Below, one piece after another: positions 15,893 to 24,256 of a stretch of 64,000 bases of DNA. Positions within the stretch are counted from its first letter, which is position 1. Every line of letters starts with the position of its first letter. Under the pieces are notes generated by a model that was given only the letters and a program-made list of their open reading frames with translations, was not told the DNA's origin and did not search any database. Location of the stretch: NCBI GenBank assembly GCA_023953845.1, contig JAMLJC010000001.1, forward strand, positions 1,860,001-1,924,000, read 5' to 3'. The position numbers were made by a program, and so were the translations under genes. Source of the DNA: Rhizobiaceae bacterium. Lineage in GTDB: Bacteria > Pseudomonadota > Alphaproteobacteria > Rhizobiales > Rhizobiaceae.

Positions 15893-18648
15893 GCCGCCAG
15901 CGCCTCATTCAATTCTGCAATCACGTCGTCCATTTTCTCCCCAAACAACTGGTGCATCCGCCCCATCCCACCCTTAGAATCGAACGGCGCCATTTCCAGA
16001 TCGTCACGCTCGACATGGAACGAGTCGATCACATGGTCGCGGATCATCCGCAACCACTCCATCTGTTCTTCCGTAAACTTTTCCCCGCTGCCGCTGTGAC
16101 GCTGCATGATCCAGTTCTGGAAGTTTTTGCGCACAGTCTCGGAGAACGGCGAGATCGTCGCGTCAATCCCGCAGACGCGGCGGACAAGAGCGACCAAGGC
16201 CGCAAGCTCAGTTGAGGGATTGCTGCCCTTGTAGTCGTCGAGGTGGGCATAGGCCCGCCAGACGCGCAGCGGCGCAAGCTTGGGCCGATCCTTCTTCAAC
16301 CGATCCATGACCTCCTTGATCATGGCATAGGTCAGCTCCGAGCGGCGCGCAGGCTCGCTGTAGAGGATGGTCAGGGCGTCGATCTCATCCCGGCTTTGTT
16401 CGAGGTATTCGGCAAAATCCTTCGCCATGACCTCGGCGTTTTCCTGGGCATCGCCGCTCCAGGCGGCCTCGATCAGGGTGTCGAGATTGTCATGGTCGAT
16501 GGTCTGCTCCTTCTCGCGGCGGATGCCGTCGATGAGCGCGATCAGCGGCCCATTGAAGACGGACGCCGCATACCCGACCAGCTCGTCGCGCGCCTTGATG
16601 CGCTGCTCGTCCGTCGGCTCGCCGCCGCCTGCTGCCTGTCGCGCCTTCTCTTCGATACGGTCGGCGTCAAGCGCCGAAACCAGCCCGCTCACGATGTCCG
16701 AGAGCGGCATCCCGCCAGCGGCCTCTGTGATGCGGGCCTGTTCCTTGTCATCCAGCTGCTTGTTAAGGCGTGCCAAACGCCCGGCGAGCGAACTCACGGT
16801 GTCTTCATCGCGCACGCCCATCATAACCCCAGTGGCGAGGTCCTTCAGCGGCACATTCGGCTTCGTGATGAGCGGCTGGCTCGCCGTCTTCAGAGACTTG
16901 GTGACGCCGATAGCGTCTACGATCACATAGTGGGTCTTAGCGGTTGTGGCGGACGGCGTGACCTTCTTCAGTCCGTCCGCGTCAAGCGTTCGTGTCCCGC
17001 GCCCTTTCATCTGCTCGAAATAGTTTCTGCTCTTCACATCACGCATGAACAACAGGCATTCAAGCGGCCTCACGTCCGTGCCGGTTGCGATCATATCGAC
17101 CGTCACGGCGATGCGCGGGTAGTAATCATTGCGGAACTGGGCGAGGACGGATTTGGGATCCTCGGTTGCTTGGTAGGTGATCTTCTTGCAGAACTGATTG
17201 CCTTCGCCGAACTCCTCGCGAACGATCTGAATGATGTCGTCGGCATGGCTATCGGTTTTCGCGAAAATAAGGGTTTTGGGAACCTCATTTCGGCCAGGGA
17301 ATATCTCCGGCAACTTGTCACGGAAGGTGCGGATGACGGTGCGAATCTGATCGGGGTTTACGAACTCCCGGTCGAGCTGCTTGGCGGAATATGCCTCGTC
17401 TTCGTCCTGCCGCTCCCACCGCTTGGCACGGGTCAAGCGCTCGCGACGCTCGATCTGCTGGTGCGCTTTGATCTGAGCCCCTTGTTTGGTGCGCTCTGTT
17501 TCGATGACAAAAATCTCGTTCCCGACATTCACGCCGTCAGCAACCGCCTGGTCGTGGTCATATTCGCTGACGACGTTCTTGCGGAAAAAGCCGTAGGTGC
17601 GGTTGTCCGGCGTGGCCGTAAGGCCGATGAGGTAGCCGTCAAAATACTCGATCACCTGCCGCCACAGATTGTAGATGGAGCGGTGACACTCATCGATGAT
17701 GATGAAATCGAAAAACTCCGGCGGAATCTTCTTGTTGTAGACGACTGGCAGCGGCTGTTTGCCCCGGACCAGCGCCTCAGCCGGGTTTTCCTCTTCTGCC
17801 GCCTCGTCGAGCGGCTCATCCTTCAACAGCGAATACATACGCTGGATCGTGCTGATGCAGACCTGCGCGTCCTTGGCGACGAAGGAGGATTTCAGGCGCT
17901 GGACGTTGTAAAGCTCGGTGAACTTCCTGTTGTCGTCGTTGGGCAGGAATGACATGAACTCCTGCTCCGCCTGCTCACCCAGGTTTTTGGTATCGACAAG
18001 AAAGAGCACGCGCTTCGCGTCCGCGTGTTTCAGCAAGCGATAGACAGAGGTGATTGCCGTGTAGGTCTTGCCGGAACCGGTCGCCATTTGGACGAGGGCG
18101 CGCGGCTTATCGGCCTTAAAGGACTGCTCCAGATTTTCGATCGCTTTGATCTGGCAGTCGCGCAGGCCGTCATGCGGCAGCGGCGGCATCGCTTGAAGGC
18201 GAGCCCGCAGGGACAAAGGCTTGGTCAGCCACTCCGCCATTGTTTCAGGACGATGGAACGTGAACACCTCGCGCGAACGCGGCTTGGGATCGCGGCCATC
18301 GGTGAAACGCGTTATGACGCCGGTGCTCTCGTACACGAAGGGCAAAGGCTGCTGGTTGTTGACCCATTTCAGAGTCGCAGCAGCATAGCCGCCGGACTGC
18401 TCTTCGACGGTGGTGAGCTTGTGACCCCACTCGCTGGGCTTGGCTTCAATGACGCCGACGGCTTTCTTGTCGACGAAGAGCACATAGTCGGCAGGGCCCA
18501 CGTCCGTCTGATACTCGCGAACCGCGATGCCTTGGCCCGCATTGAAATTGATGGCCTTCTTGTCCTGAACGGCCCAACCGGCCTCAATCAGCAGCGCGTC
18601 AATCTGATCGCGCGCCAGCTGCTCTGGATTCTTGTTGCTGTCGTTCAC
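15889..18648 (-). CDS. hsdR: Type I restriction subunit, EcoEI-like helicase-nuclease
   Basis: A 919-residue motor/nuclease subunit. An N-terminal PD-(D/E)XK domain has VGPADYVLFVD ... AVGVIEAKPSEWG (residues ~52-76). Superfamily 2 helicase motifs follow: Walker A MATGSGKT near 190, DECH box IIIDECHRSIYN near 318, GLTATP near 343, and MIATGTDVRPLECLLFM with QMKGRGTR in the second RecA lobe. The C-terminal EcoEI_R_C-like domain (ELTYAMIKEVMDRLKKDRP) docks on the methylase. It starts at GTG, 33 bases after the antitoxin-like gene, and its stop overlaps the hsdS start. It cuts DNA at a distance after ATP-driven translocation, but only in a complex with HsdM and HsdS. Confidence 0.93.
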   Translation of the reverse strand: MNDSNKNPEQLARDQIDALLIEAGWAVQDKKAINFNAGQGIAVREYQTDVGPADYVLFVDKKAVGVIEAKPSEWGHKLTTVEEQSGGYAAATLKWVNNQQPLPFVYESTGVITRFTDGRDPKPRSREVFTFHRPETMAEWLTKPLSLRARLQAMPPLPHDGLRDCQIKAIENLEQSFKADKPRALVQMATGSGKTYTAITSVYRLLKHADAKRVLFLVDTKNLGEQAEQEFMSFLPNDDNRKFTELYNVQRLKSSFVAKDAQVCISTIQRMYSLLKDEPLDEAAEEENPAEALVRGKQPLPVVYNKKIPPEFFDFIIIDECHRSIYNLWRQVIEYFDGYLIGLTATPDNRTYGFFRKNVVSEYDHDQAVADGVNVGNEIFVIETERTKQGAQIKAHQQIERRERLTRAKRWERQDEDEAYSAKQLDREFVNPDQIRTVIRTFRDKLPEIFPGRNEVPKTLIFAKTDSHADDIIQIVREEFGEGNQFCKKITYQATEDPKSVLAQFRNDYYPRIAVTVDMIATGTDVRPLECLLFMRDVKSRNYFEQMKGRGTRTLDADGLKKVTPSATTAKTHYVIVDAIGVTKSLKTASQPLITKPNVPLKDLATGVMMGVRDEDTVSSLAGRLARLNKQLDDKEQARITEAAGGMPLSDIVSGLVSALDADRIEEKARQAAGGGEPTDEQRIKARDELVGYAASVFNGPLIALIDGIRREKEQTIDHDNLDTLIEAAWSGDAQENAEVMAKDFAEYLEQSRDEIDALTILYSEPARRSELTYAMIKEVMDRLKKDRPKLAPLRVWRAYAHLDDYKGSNPSTELAALVALVRRVCGIDATISPFSETVRKNFQNWIMQRHSGSGEKFTEEQMEWLRMIRDHVIDSFHVERDDLEMAPFDSKGGMGRMHQLFGEKMDDVIAELNEALAA

Positions 18649-18681
18649 GGTGGCTGCATCCCCCTCGCACGCCCTGTAATT

Positions 18682-18882
18682 TCAGCCGCCCTGGACGACT
18701 CCCTTGCTGGCCTTATCAGTCTTAGCCGAGAGGCGGTTAAGCCGCTCATATTCTTCTACACTCAGAACGATGACCACCGGCCGACCGTGCTTCTCAATCG
18801 TGACCGGTTCCGCGCGCGCCACGTCAATCATCATTCCAAAGGCATTCTTGGCGGCCTTGGCCGACATGGTCTTCATGATCAT
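18682..18882 (-). CDS. Phd/YefM-family antitoxin-like protein, no toxin partner
   Basis: A 66-residue protein. The ATG at 18882 is chosen because CCGGGG lies just upstream; ATG codons at 18906 and 18876 are alternatives. The sequence MSAKAAKNAFGMMIDVARAEPVTIEKHGRPVVIVLSVEEYERL is the Phd/YefM antitoxin fold (beta strands plus DNA-binding N-terminus), followed by a short charged tail that would normally bind a toxin. No RelE, Doc or PIN toxin gene follows. The next gene is hsdR, 33 bases downstream. It may act as an autorepressor of the RM operon promoter, a known way of delaying restriction, but this is inference from position. Confidence 0.75.
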   Translation of the reverse strand: MIMKTMSAKAAKNAFGMMIDVARAEPVTIEKHGRPVVIVLSVEEYERLNRLSAKTDKASKGVVQGG

Positions 18883-19209
18883 AGCCCCGGAACGAAATCG
18901 GCCCATAATGGCTATTTCGTCCACTTTCTGCAACCTTGAAGAGATTTGATTTTCCGTAATGTATAACGGTCCATGACTGACAAAGCACTGCTTCGTCTGG
19001 AGCCGTCCGTCGCCCTCACCAGCTGAGGGGCGGCGACGGAAACAGCGAAGCCAAGGCCTGCTTTGGTGGTGGGCTCCCGAGCCCTCAAACCCCGCGCGAG
19101 GGATCGTCACCCGTATGGGCCGAGACCTCAGGGGCTCGGCGGTCAAGTCGCGCTTTAGCCGAAGGCGCGAGCGGACGGACCGTAGAGCCCGTCCCGAAGG
19201 GCGCGTCCT
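18883..19209. other. Non-coding, hairpin-rich gap upstream of the RM operon
   Basis: No gene is supportable here. The stretch should hold the promoter of the antitoxin-hsdRS operon. It contains several inverted repeats: CCGTCGCC and GGCGACGG flanking an AGCTGAGG loop at about 19010-19040, CGCGC/GCGCG around 19151-19170, and GCGGACGG/CCGTCCC-like arms near 19170-19200. These could be a protein-binding region, a small RNA or a remnant transfer origin. The sequence alone does not decide. Confidence 0.35.
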
Positions 19210-19536
19210 CTACCTCTCCCTCTCAAAATCATCCCGTCCACGCCGCCGCGAGCGCTGCCGCTCACTCTTCCGCTCCGCGCGCGATATCCGGATGGGCTCC
19301 TCCGTCCCGTCATCCCCGCCGTCACCGCCGCCATCCTCACTGCCAGCAGCCCGTGCGAAATCCCCCGGTAAATCCACCTCCTTAGCCCACGGCTCCTGCC
19401 GCTCCAGCGCCTCGCGATGCGCGTCTTTCAGGTCGATCTCAGCCGCATCAGGCTCCAGGCGCTTCTCCTCCTCCGCCATCCGCGCCCGCATAGCGCGTTC
19501 TTCATCACGCGCATGATCGCGTCCCGTCAGCATCAC
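19210..19536 (-). CDS. Hypothetical highly charged protein, possibly the end of a truncated gene
   Basis: An open frame of 108 residues, very rich in Glu, Asp, Arg and Lys (RARMAEEEKRLEPDAAEID ... ISRAERKSERQRSRRRGRDDFERER). No domain is recognised. The arginine-rich end resembles the C-terminal tails of conjugative relaxases, but this is weak. Its 5' end overlaps the truncated start of the serine recombinase on the other strand near 19526, so both may have been cut at the same junction. It could also be non-coding. Low confidence. Confidence 0.3.
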   Translation of the reverse strand: MMLTGRDHARDEERAMRARMAEEEKRLEPDAAEIDLKDAHREALERQEPWAKEVDLPGDFARAAGSEDGGGDGGDDGTEEPIRISRAERKSERQRSRRRGRDDFERER

Positions 19537-20821
19537 TCAAGACCTCGGCGATGATCCGATGAGCGTCATGGTCCGGCAGGTCTTTGCCCTGTTCGACGAA
19601 TACCAGTCCAAGGAGAACGCGAAGCACGTTCTTCGCGCCATGCAGGAGAACGCCCGGCAGGGCTTCTGGAATGGCGCTGCCGCGCCTTATGGATACGCCA
19701 TTGTGGCTGCGGAGCAGCGGGGAGCAAAAACCAAAAAGCGCCTCGCCATCGATGCCGTGGAGGCAGAGGTGGTGCGGCTCATGTTCCGCCTTGTCCACGA
19801 AGGCAACGGCACGAGCGGCCCACTCGGCATCAAAGCCCTTGCCTGCTACCTGAATGAACGGGGCTACCGCACCCGGCGCGGTGCGCGGTGGGGTATCGGC
19901 CCGCTCCACGCCCTTCTGACCAGCCCAACCTACAAAGGCGAGTACCGCTTCAACCGCAAAGTCTGGAAGACAAAGGAAGACAAGCCCGAAGCCGACCAGA
20001 TCATGGTGGCAGTCGATCCCGTCATCAACCCTGCTCTGTTCGATGCCGTGCAGGCCCGCCTGAAATCCCGTAACCCGAAACAGACGCCGCCGCGCGTCGT
20101 CACCGGCCCCATTCTCCTGACGGGCCTTGCGACCTGCGCCAGCTGCGGCGGCGGCATGACGCTGCGCACGGGCAAGTCGGGCCGCTACCGCTACTACACC
20201 TGCGCCACCTGCGCCCAGCAGGGCAAGTCTGCCTGCCCGGGCCGGTCCGTCCCCATGGACAAGCTCGACCAGATTGTCACCGACCAGCTCAATGCATCAC
20301 TATTCACGCCAGAACGAGTCCGAGCCATCCTTGGCGGGCTGATGGCACGGCAAGCCTCGCGCAGCGAAGACCATGCGCAGCGCCTGACGGCTCTTCAGAA
20401 CAAAGTTGCAGATTGCGAAAGCCGCCTCTCACGGCTCTATGAGGCGATTGAGAACGGCATCGCCGATGCTTCCGATCCGACGCTGAAAGACCGGCTGGCG
20501 GCCCTCAAGACTGAACGCGACCAAGCGAAGGCCGCCAAGGACCGCGCCTTCGCCGAGCTTCAACCCGAGACCAGAATCACCGAAGAGAAGATCAGCGCCT
20601 TCGCCTCCCTCATGCGCGAGAACGTCGCCAACGGCGCCATCCCGTTCCGCCGCGCCTACCTGCGCTCTGTTATTGATCAGGTCGAAGTCGACGACACGGA
20701 AATCCGCATCCACGGGCGGCGGGACGTTCTGGAGCGGCTTGTGATGGGAAATGGGGCAACTCCGGCAGGAGTGCCCAGTTTTGTTCGTAAATGGCGCACC
20801 CGACAGGATTCGAACCTGTGA
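19526..20821 (+). pseudogene. Large serine recombinase lacking its catalytic domain
   Basis: The frame from 19526 (VSITQDLGDDPMSVM) through 20821 matches the recombinase and zinc-ribbon part of large serine recombinases. It shows VRQVFALFDEYQSKENAKHV, APYGYAIV, a recombinase domain with LNERGYRTRRGARWGIGPLHALLTSPTYKGEYRFN, a zinc ribbon CASCGGGM ... CATC ... C, and a coiled coil (DCESRLSRLYEAIENGI). The N-terminal ~140 residues holding the catalytic serine are absent, so it cannot recombine alone. An ATG at 19559 would give 420 residues. The last residues TRQDSNL are encoded by the tRNA-Arg gene read antisense, so the gene end coincides with the tRNA 3' end, as expected for an element integrated there. 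Confidence 0.8.
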
Positions 20822-20868
20822 CCTCTGCCTTCGGAGGGCAGCACTCTATCCAGCTGAGCTACGGGTGC
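20792..20868 (-). tRNA. tRNA-Arg (anticodon CCG)
   Basis: A 77-base cloverleaf including encoded CCA. Acceptor arms GCACCCG/CGGGTGC, D-arm AGCTCAGCTGGATAGAGT, anticodon stem CTGCC/GGCAG around the loop CTCCGAA (anticodon CCG, reads CGG), and T-arm ACAGGTTCGAATCCTGT are all present. It is the border between the accessory region and core chromosome. The 3' half overlaps the end of the recombinase reading frame. Confidence 0.97.
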
Positions 20869-21104
20869 CTGCGGAAATTCAACCGCACCGGCCGGATGGA
20901 ATGCCGACCGTGAGCGGTTCATAGCCGAAGCTGCGCCCGCCTTCAACCGGGGATGGCGCATGCGCCGCAAGAACCGGGGCTCGAACAGCCGTCGTCAACT
21001 GGTAGGCTGCAAGAGACCGGACATGGTGGAACGCGGATGTCGACATGCTTCTTCGTTCCGGCATCCGATTGCTCTGGCCGGCGCTGCAGATTCCGAATGC
21101 CGGT

Positions 21105-22148
21105 CTATTCCGTGACGTCGAAACCGTCGCCCATTTCGTTCGTGGCAGCCGGATCAACCGCCGTGCCCGCGACCGGCGTGCCGGCGTCGACCGGTGTGCT
21201 GCCGGGCGGCTGGACGCCGGGCAGATCCTCTTCATCCAGCGGCTGCGTCGAGACGGGCTGGGTTGCCGGCGGTGCGATTGCGGGCACATTCGCCACGGCA
21301 GGTGCGCCGCGGACCGTGCCGGCGGGCAGGAAACGCTCGATGAGTTCGGCGACATGCGCGTCGCGCTCTCGCGCCGACTTGCCGCCCATGACCACGATGA
21401 CCAGGCGCTTGCCGCGCCGACCGACCGAGGTGACGATGTTGAAGCCGGACGCCCTGATGTAGCCAGTCTTGATGCCATCCACGCCGTCGATCAGCAGCGT
21501 GCGGTTGTGGCCGGTGACGGTTCGACCCCGGAAGGCGAAGCTGCGCTGCGAGAAGTTCCCGTAATATTGGGGGAAGCGCTTTCTGAGCGCGATGCCCAGC
21601 ACGGCCATGTCGCGGGCAGTCGTATGCTGTCTGTCGTCAGGCAGGCCGGACGCGTTGCGGAAGACCGTGCTGCTCATCCCTATGGAGCGCGCCTTGGCGG
21701 TCATCAGGGCGGCAAAGCGTTCCTCGCTGCCGCCGAGATATTCGCCGACGGCGGCGGCGACGTCGTTTGCCGACTTCACCGAAAGGGCGTTGACGGCGGA
21801 ACGCACGTCGATCGTCGTGCCGCGCTTCAGCCCGAGCTTGCTCGGCGCCTGCGAGGCCGCGTGCGCCGAAACCGGTATCTCGCTCGACATCGAAAGGCGG
21901 CCGCTGTCGATCGCCTCGTAGAGCATGTAGAGCGTCATCATCTTGGTGAGGGAGGCCGGGAAGCGCGGGGCCGTCGCATTCGCCTGATATAGCATGCGGC
22001 CGTTGTTCCCGTCGACGACGATCGCGGCATATTTCTCCGAGGCGAGCGGCGGCGGCGTGGCGACGCTCAATGCTTCCGGCCCCGTGGTGCTGCATGACGC
22101 AAGCGCGCCGGCCATCATCAAGAGCGCAAGGAAGCGAATCAGCAGCAT
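21105..22148 (-). CDS. D-alanyl-D-alanine carboxypeptidase (PBP5/6-like, peptidase S11)
   Basis: A 347-residue serine carboxypeptidase that trims the terminal D-Ala of peptidoglycan pentapeptides. The start at 22148 gives a signal peptide MLLIRFLALLMMAGALASCSTTG with a lipobox-like LASC, so it may be a lipoprotein. Active-site motifs are in order: SLTK (S-x-x-K) near residue 67, SAN near 126 and KTG near 229. The tail of ~75 residues is Pro/Ala/Thr-rich and low in complexity, replacing the usual PBP5 beta domain. It ends 236 bases from the tRNA, and that gap holds no gene. Confidence 0.88.
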   Translation of the reverse strand: MLLIRFLALLMMAGALASCSTTGPEALSVATPPPLASEKYAAIVVDGNNGRMLYQANATAPRFPASLTKMMTLYMLYEAIDSGRLSMSSEIPVSAHAASQAPSKLGLKRGTTIDVRSAVNALSVKSANDVAAAVGEYLGGSEERFAALMTAKARSIGMSSTVFRNASGLPDDRQHTTARDMAVLGIALRKRFPQYYGNFSQRSFAFRGRTVTGHNRTLLIDGVDGIKTGYIRASGFNIVTSVGRRGKRLVIVVMGGKSARERDAHVAELIERFLPAGTVRGAPAVANVPAIAPPATQPVSTQPLDEEDLPGVQPPGSTPVDAGTPVAGTAVDPAATNEMGDGFDVTE

Positions 22149-22364
22149 CGGATCGAGAAAGGACGCCCGCAAGAAGAGCCTCGCACCAGAGGAAGAGCCT
22201 GCGGCAGCCCCCCGCTGCCGGATGAATGCGTCGCTTGTACCGTACTTAACCTTGACAGTCCATTTACGACGCATCGTTCGTACGGCCGCGATGGCGGCGC
22301 CTGTCGCTTGCGCTGTCGGGCTGACCCGGCTACCTCGGACGAGCGTCGTGGGAGGGAGATCGGC

Positions 22365-23453
22365 ATGGACAGTTTCGACTTTGACGCCGGGGGCATTTCA
22401 GTCTCGATCGATCTCGGCATCGGTCACGTTGCCGATCTGGCGATCGAAGCCGGCGGCCGAACTCTGCGGCCATTGCACCGTGCCCCCTGGATCGACGAAC
22501 CGGCGACACAGGCGCTCGACATACCGGCGGGGACCAGGGGTCTTGCCGGCGATTTTCTATGCGCGCCCTTTTCCGCGAACGACATCGAACCTGCGCCCAT
22601 ACATGGATGGCCTGCCAATACGCCGTGGGAGGTGGTCGACAAGAACCCCTTGGCGGACGGCGTCAGCGTGCGGCTCAGGCTGCTGCGGCCGGTGCTTGGC
22701 GCGACAGTGGAGAAGACGCTGACGCTGCGCGACGGGCATCCGTTCCTCTATCAGGAGCACGCCTTTATCGGTGGCGCGGGCGAGTTGCCGGCGGCGCATC
22801 ATCCGATGACGGTCATGCAAGCCGGAGGCCGCATCGCCTTCTCCCCAAAGCGGCTTGCCCTGACGCCGGACACGCCGCTGGAGCCCGATCCGTCGCGCGG
22901 ACGCTACGCGCTTGCCTATCCGGCGCATGCCACCGATCTCACCGCGTTTCCGCGCGCCGATGGTGGCAGCTACGATCTCACCCTCTATCCGGCCGGTGGC
23001 CGCGAGGAGGATTTCGTGGTCCTCGTCGAGGACGCGCATGAAGGCCCGGGCTGGACGGCGGTCGCCCGCCAGGCGGAAGCAGATCTGTTCCTGGTGCTGA
23101 AAAATCCGGCGGAACTGCCGGTGACCATGTTGTGGCTCAGCAACGGCGGGCGCGATTATGCGCCATGGAACGGCCGCCATCGCGGCGTGCTCGGCATAGA
23201 GGATGGCCGCACGGCGCTCGGACACAAGGCGTCGCTTGGCGACAATGCGCTGAAGCGGCTCGGCATATCCACGAGTTTCACGCTGGACCCGGAGGGCGCG
23301 GTGCGGTTCCGCCATGTGATGGGCGCGCTGCCGCTCGCCGCCGGCAGCGACGCGCCGGTGACTGTGGAGCCGCGTGACGGCCATCTCCACGCCGCCTTTG
23401 CCGACGGCCGCACCGTTTCCGCGCCTTTCGATACCGCGTTCCTGAGCGTCTGA
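22365..23453 (+). CDS. Aldose epimerase/mutarotase-like protein
   Basis: A 362-residue protein starting at an ATG preceded by GGGAGGGAG. The beta-rich sequence (VADLAIEAGGRTLRPLHRAPWID, NPLADGVSVRLRLLRPVLGATVEKTLTLRDGHPFLYQEHAFIGG, TMLWLSNGGRDYAPWNGRHRGVLGIEDG) resembles galactose-mutarotase-fold proteins, where WNGRHRGVLGIED-type segments line the sugar site. The classic catalytic His/Glu pair cannot be placed with certainty. Eighty bases downstream is a P-loop sugar/nucleoside kinase-like gene, which suggests carbohydrate metabolism. Exact substrate unknown. Confidence 0.6.
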   Translation: MDSFDFDAGGISVSIDLGIGHVADLAIEAGGRTLRPLHRAPWIDEPATQALDIPAGTRGLAGDFLCAPFSANDIEPAPIHGWPANTPWEVVDKNPLADGVSVRLRLLRPVLGATVEKTLTLRDGHPFLYQEHAFIGGAGELPAAHHPMTVMQAGGRIAFSPKRLALTPDTPLEPDPSRGRYALAYPAHATDLTAFPRADGGSYDLTLYPAGGREEDFVVLVEDAHEGPGWTAVARQAEADLFLVLKNPAELPVTMLWLSNGGRDYAPWNGRHRGVLGIEDGRTALGHKASLGDNALKRLGISTSFTLDPEGAVRFRHVMGALPLAAGSDAPVTVEPRDGHLHAAFADGRTVSAPFDTAFLSV

Positions 23454-23533
23454 AGCAGGCTCCGGCGGCAGTCTGCAATTTTCCTCGGCTGTGGTGTTTG
23501 CTAGTCTGCGCAGTTGAAAGGAATGGTCGGATC

Positions 23534-24142
23534 ATGTCTCAAATCTCCCATCTTGCCGCCACGATCTTCCGGCGCGGCGCCGGCGCGAACCGCATCGTCG
23601 TCGCTGTCGCCGGTCCGCCGGCGGCAGGCAAGTCGACCATTGCCGAGGAGATCGTCTCGCTTCTGCCAGCGGGATCGGCCGCCATCGTGCCGATGGACGG
23701 CTTCCACTACGATGATCGGGTTCTGGACCAGATCGGCTGGCGTCAGCGCAAGGGTGCCCCGGAAACGTTCGATTTCGATGGTTATGAGGTCCTCCTGAGG
23801 CGCCTGCGCGACGCAGACGCCGACGTCGCGGTGCCGCTCTTCGATCGTTCGATGGAGCTTTCGCGCGCGGCCGCCGCCATCGTGCCGAAGACGGTCAAGT
23901 TCATCGTCACGGAAGGCAACTATCTGCTGCTCGACGAGGAACCCTGGCGCAGGCTGGCGCCGCTGTTCGACATCACCATCTTTCTCGATGTGCCGCGCGA
24001 CGAAGTGGACCGTCGGCTCGTGCAGCGCTGGATCGATTACGGCCGCGGCGTCGAGGCGGGGCGCGCCTGGATCGACCGCAACGATCTTCCGAATGTCGAC
24101 CGTGTCCTCGGCAGGCGCCGTCCTGCCGATATCACCCTCTGA
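23534..24142 (+). CDS. Nucleoside/sugar P-loop kinase family protein (uridine kinase-like)
   Basis: A 202-residue kinase. Walker A GPPAAGKST lies at residues ~28-36. MDGFHYDD, the substrate-binding acidic motif of the uridine kinase/phosphoribulokinase family, is near 55, and the lid region has DVPRDEVDRRLVQRWIDYG. VTEGNYLLLDEEPWRRL near 130 corresponds to the E-G-x-Y-L-L element of YggC/PanK-like kinases. Related proteins in rhizobia lie beside fructose transporters (FrcK), but no transporter is present here. The start at 23534 is supported by AAAGGAA upstream. Phosphoryl acceptor unknown. Confidence 0.75.
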   Translation: MSQISHLAATIFRRGAGANRIVVAVAGPPAAGKSTIAEEIVSLLPAGSAAIVPMDGFHYDDRVLDQIGWRQRKGAPETFDFDGYEVLLRRLRDADADVAVPLFDRSMELSRAAAAIVPKTVKFIVTEGNYLLLDEEPWRRLAPLFDITIFLDVPRDEVDRRLVQRWIDYGRGVEAGRAWIDRNDLPNVDRVLGRRRPADITL

Positions 24143-24256
24143 CTGGACAGTCGCGGGTTTCCGACCACCGCTTTCCGGCGCGCTGGCGCATTGAACCTTG
24201 CGGCGGCATGCCTACTTCGCTTTCGGAATGCAGCAGTTTTCGATGAAGGAAGACCG

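Noticed and set aside
16243..17952. 569-codon frame antisense to hsdR
   Set aside because: hsdR motifs on the minus strand are complete, and the antisense translation shows none.
20795..20821. TRQDSNL as a genuine recombinase C-terminus
   Set aside because: These codons are the antisense of the tRNA-Arg 3' half. They are a product of integration next to the tRNA, not a protein domain.
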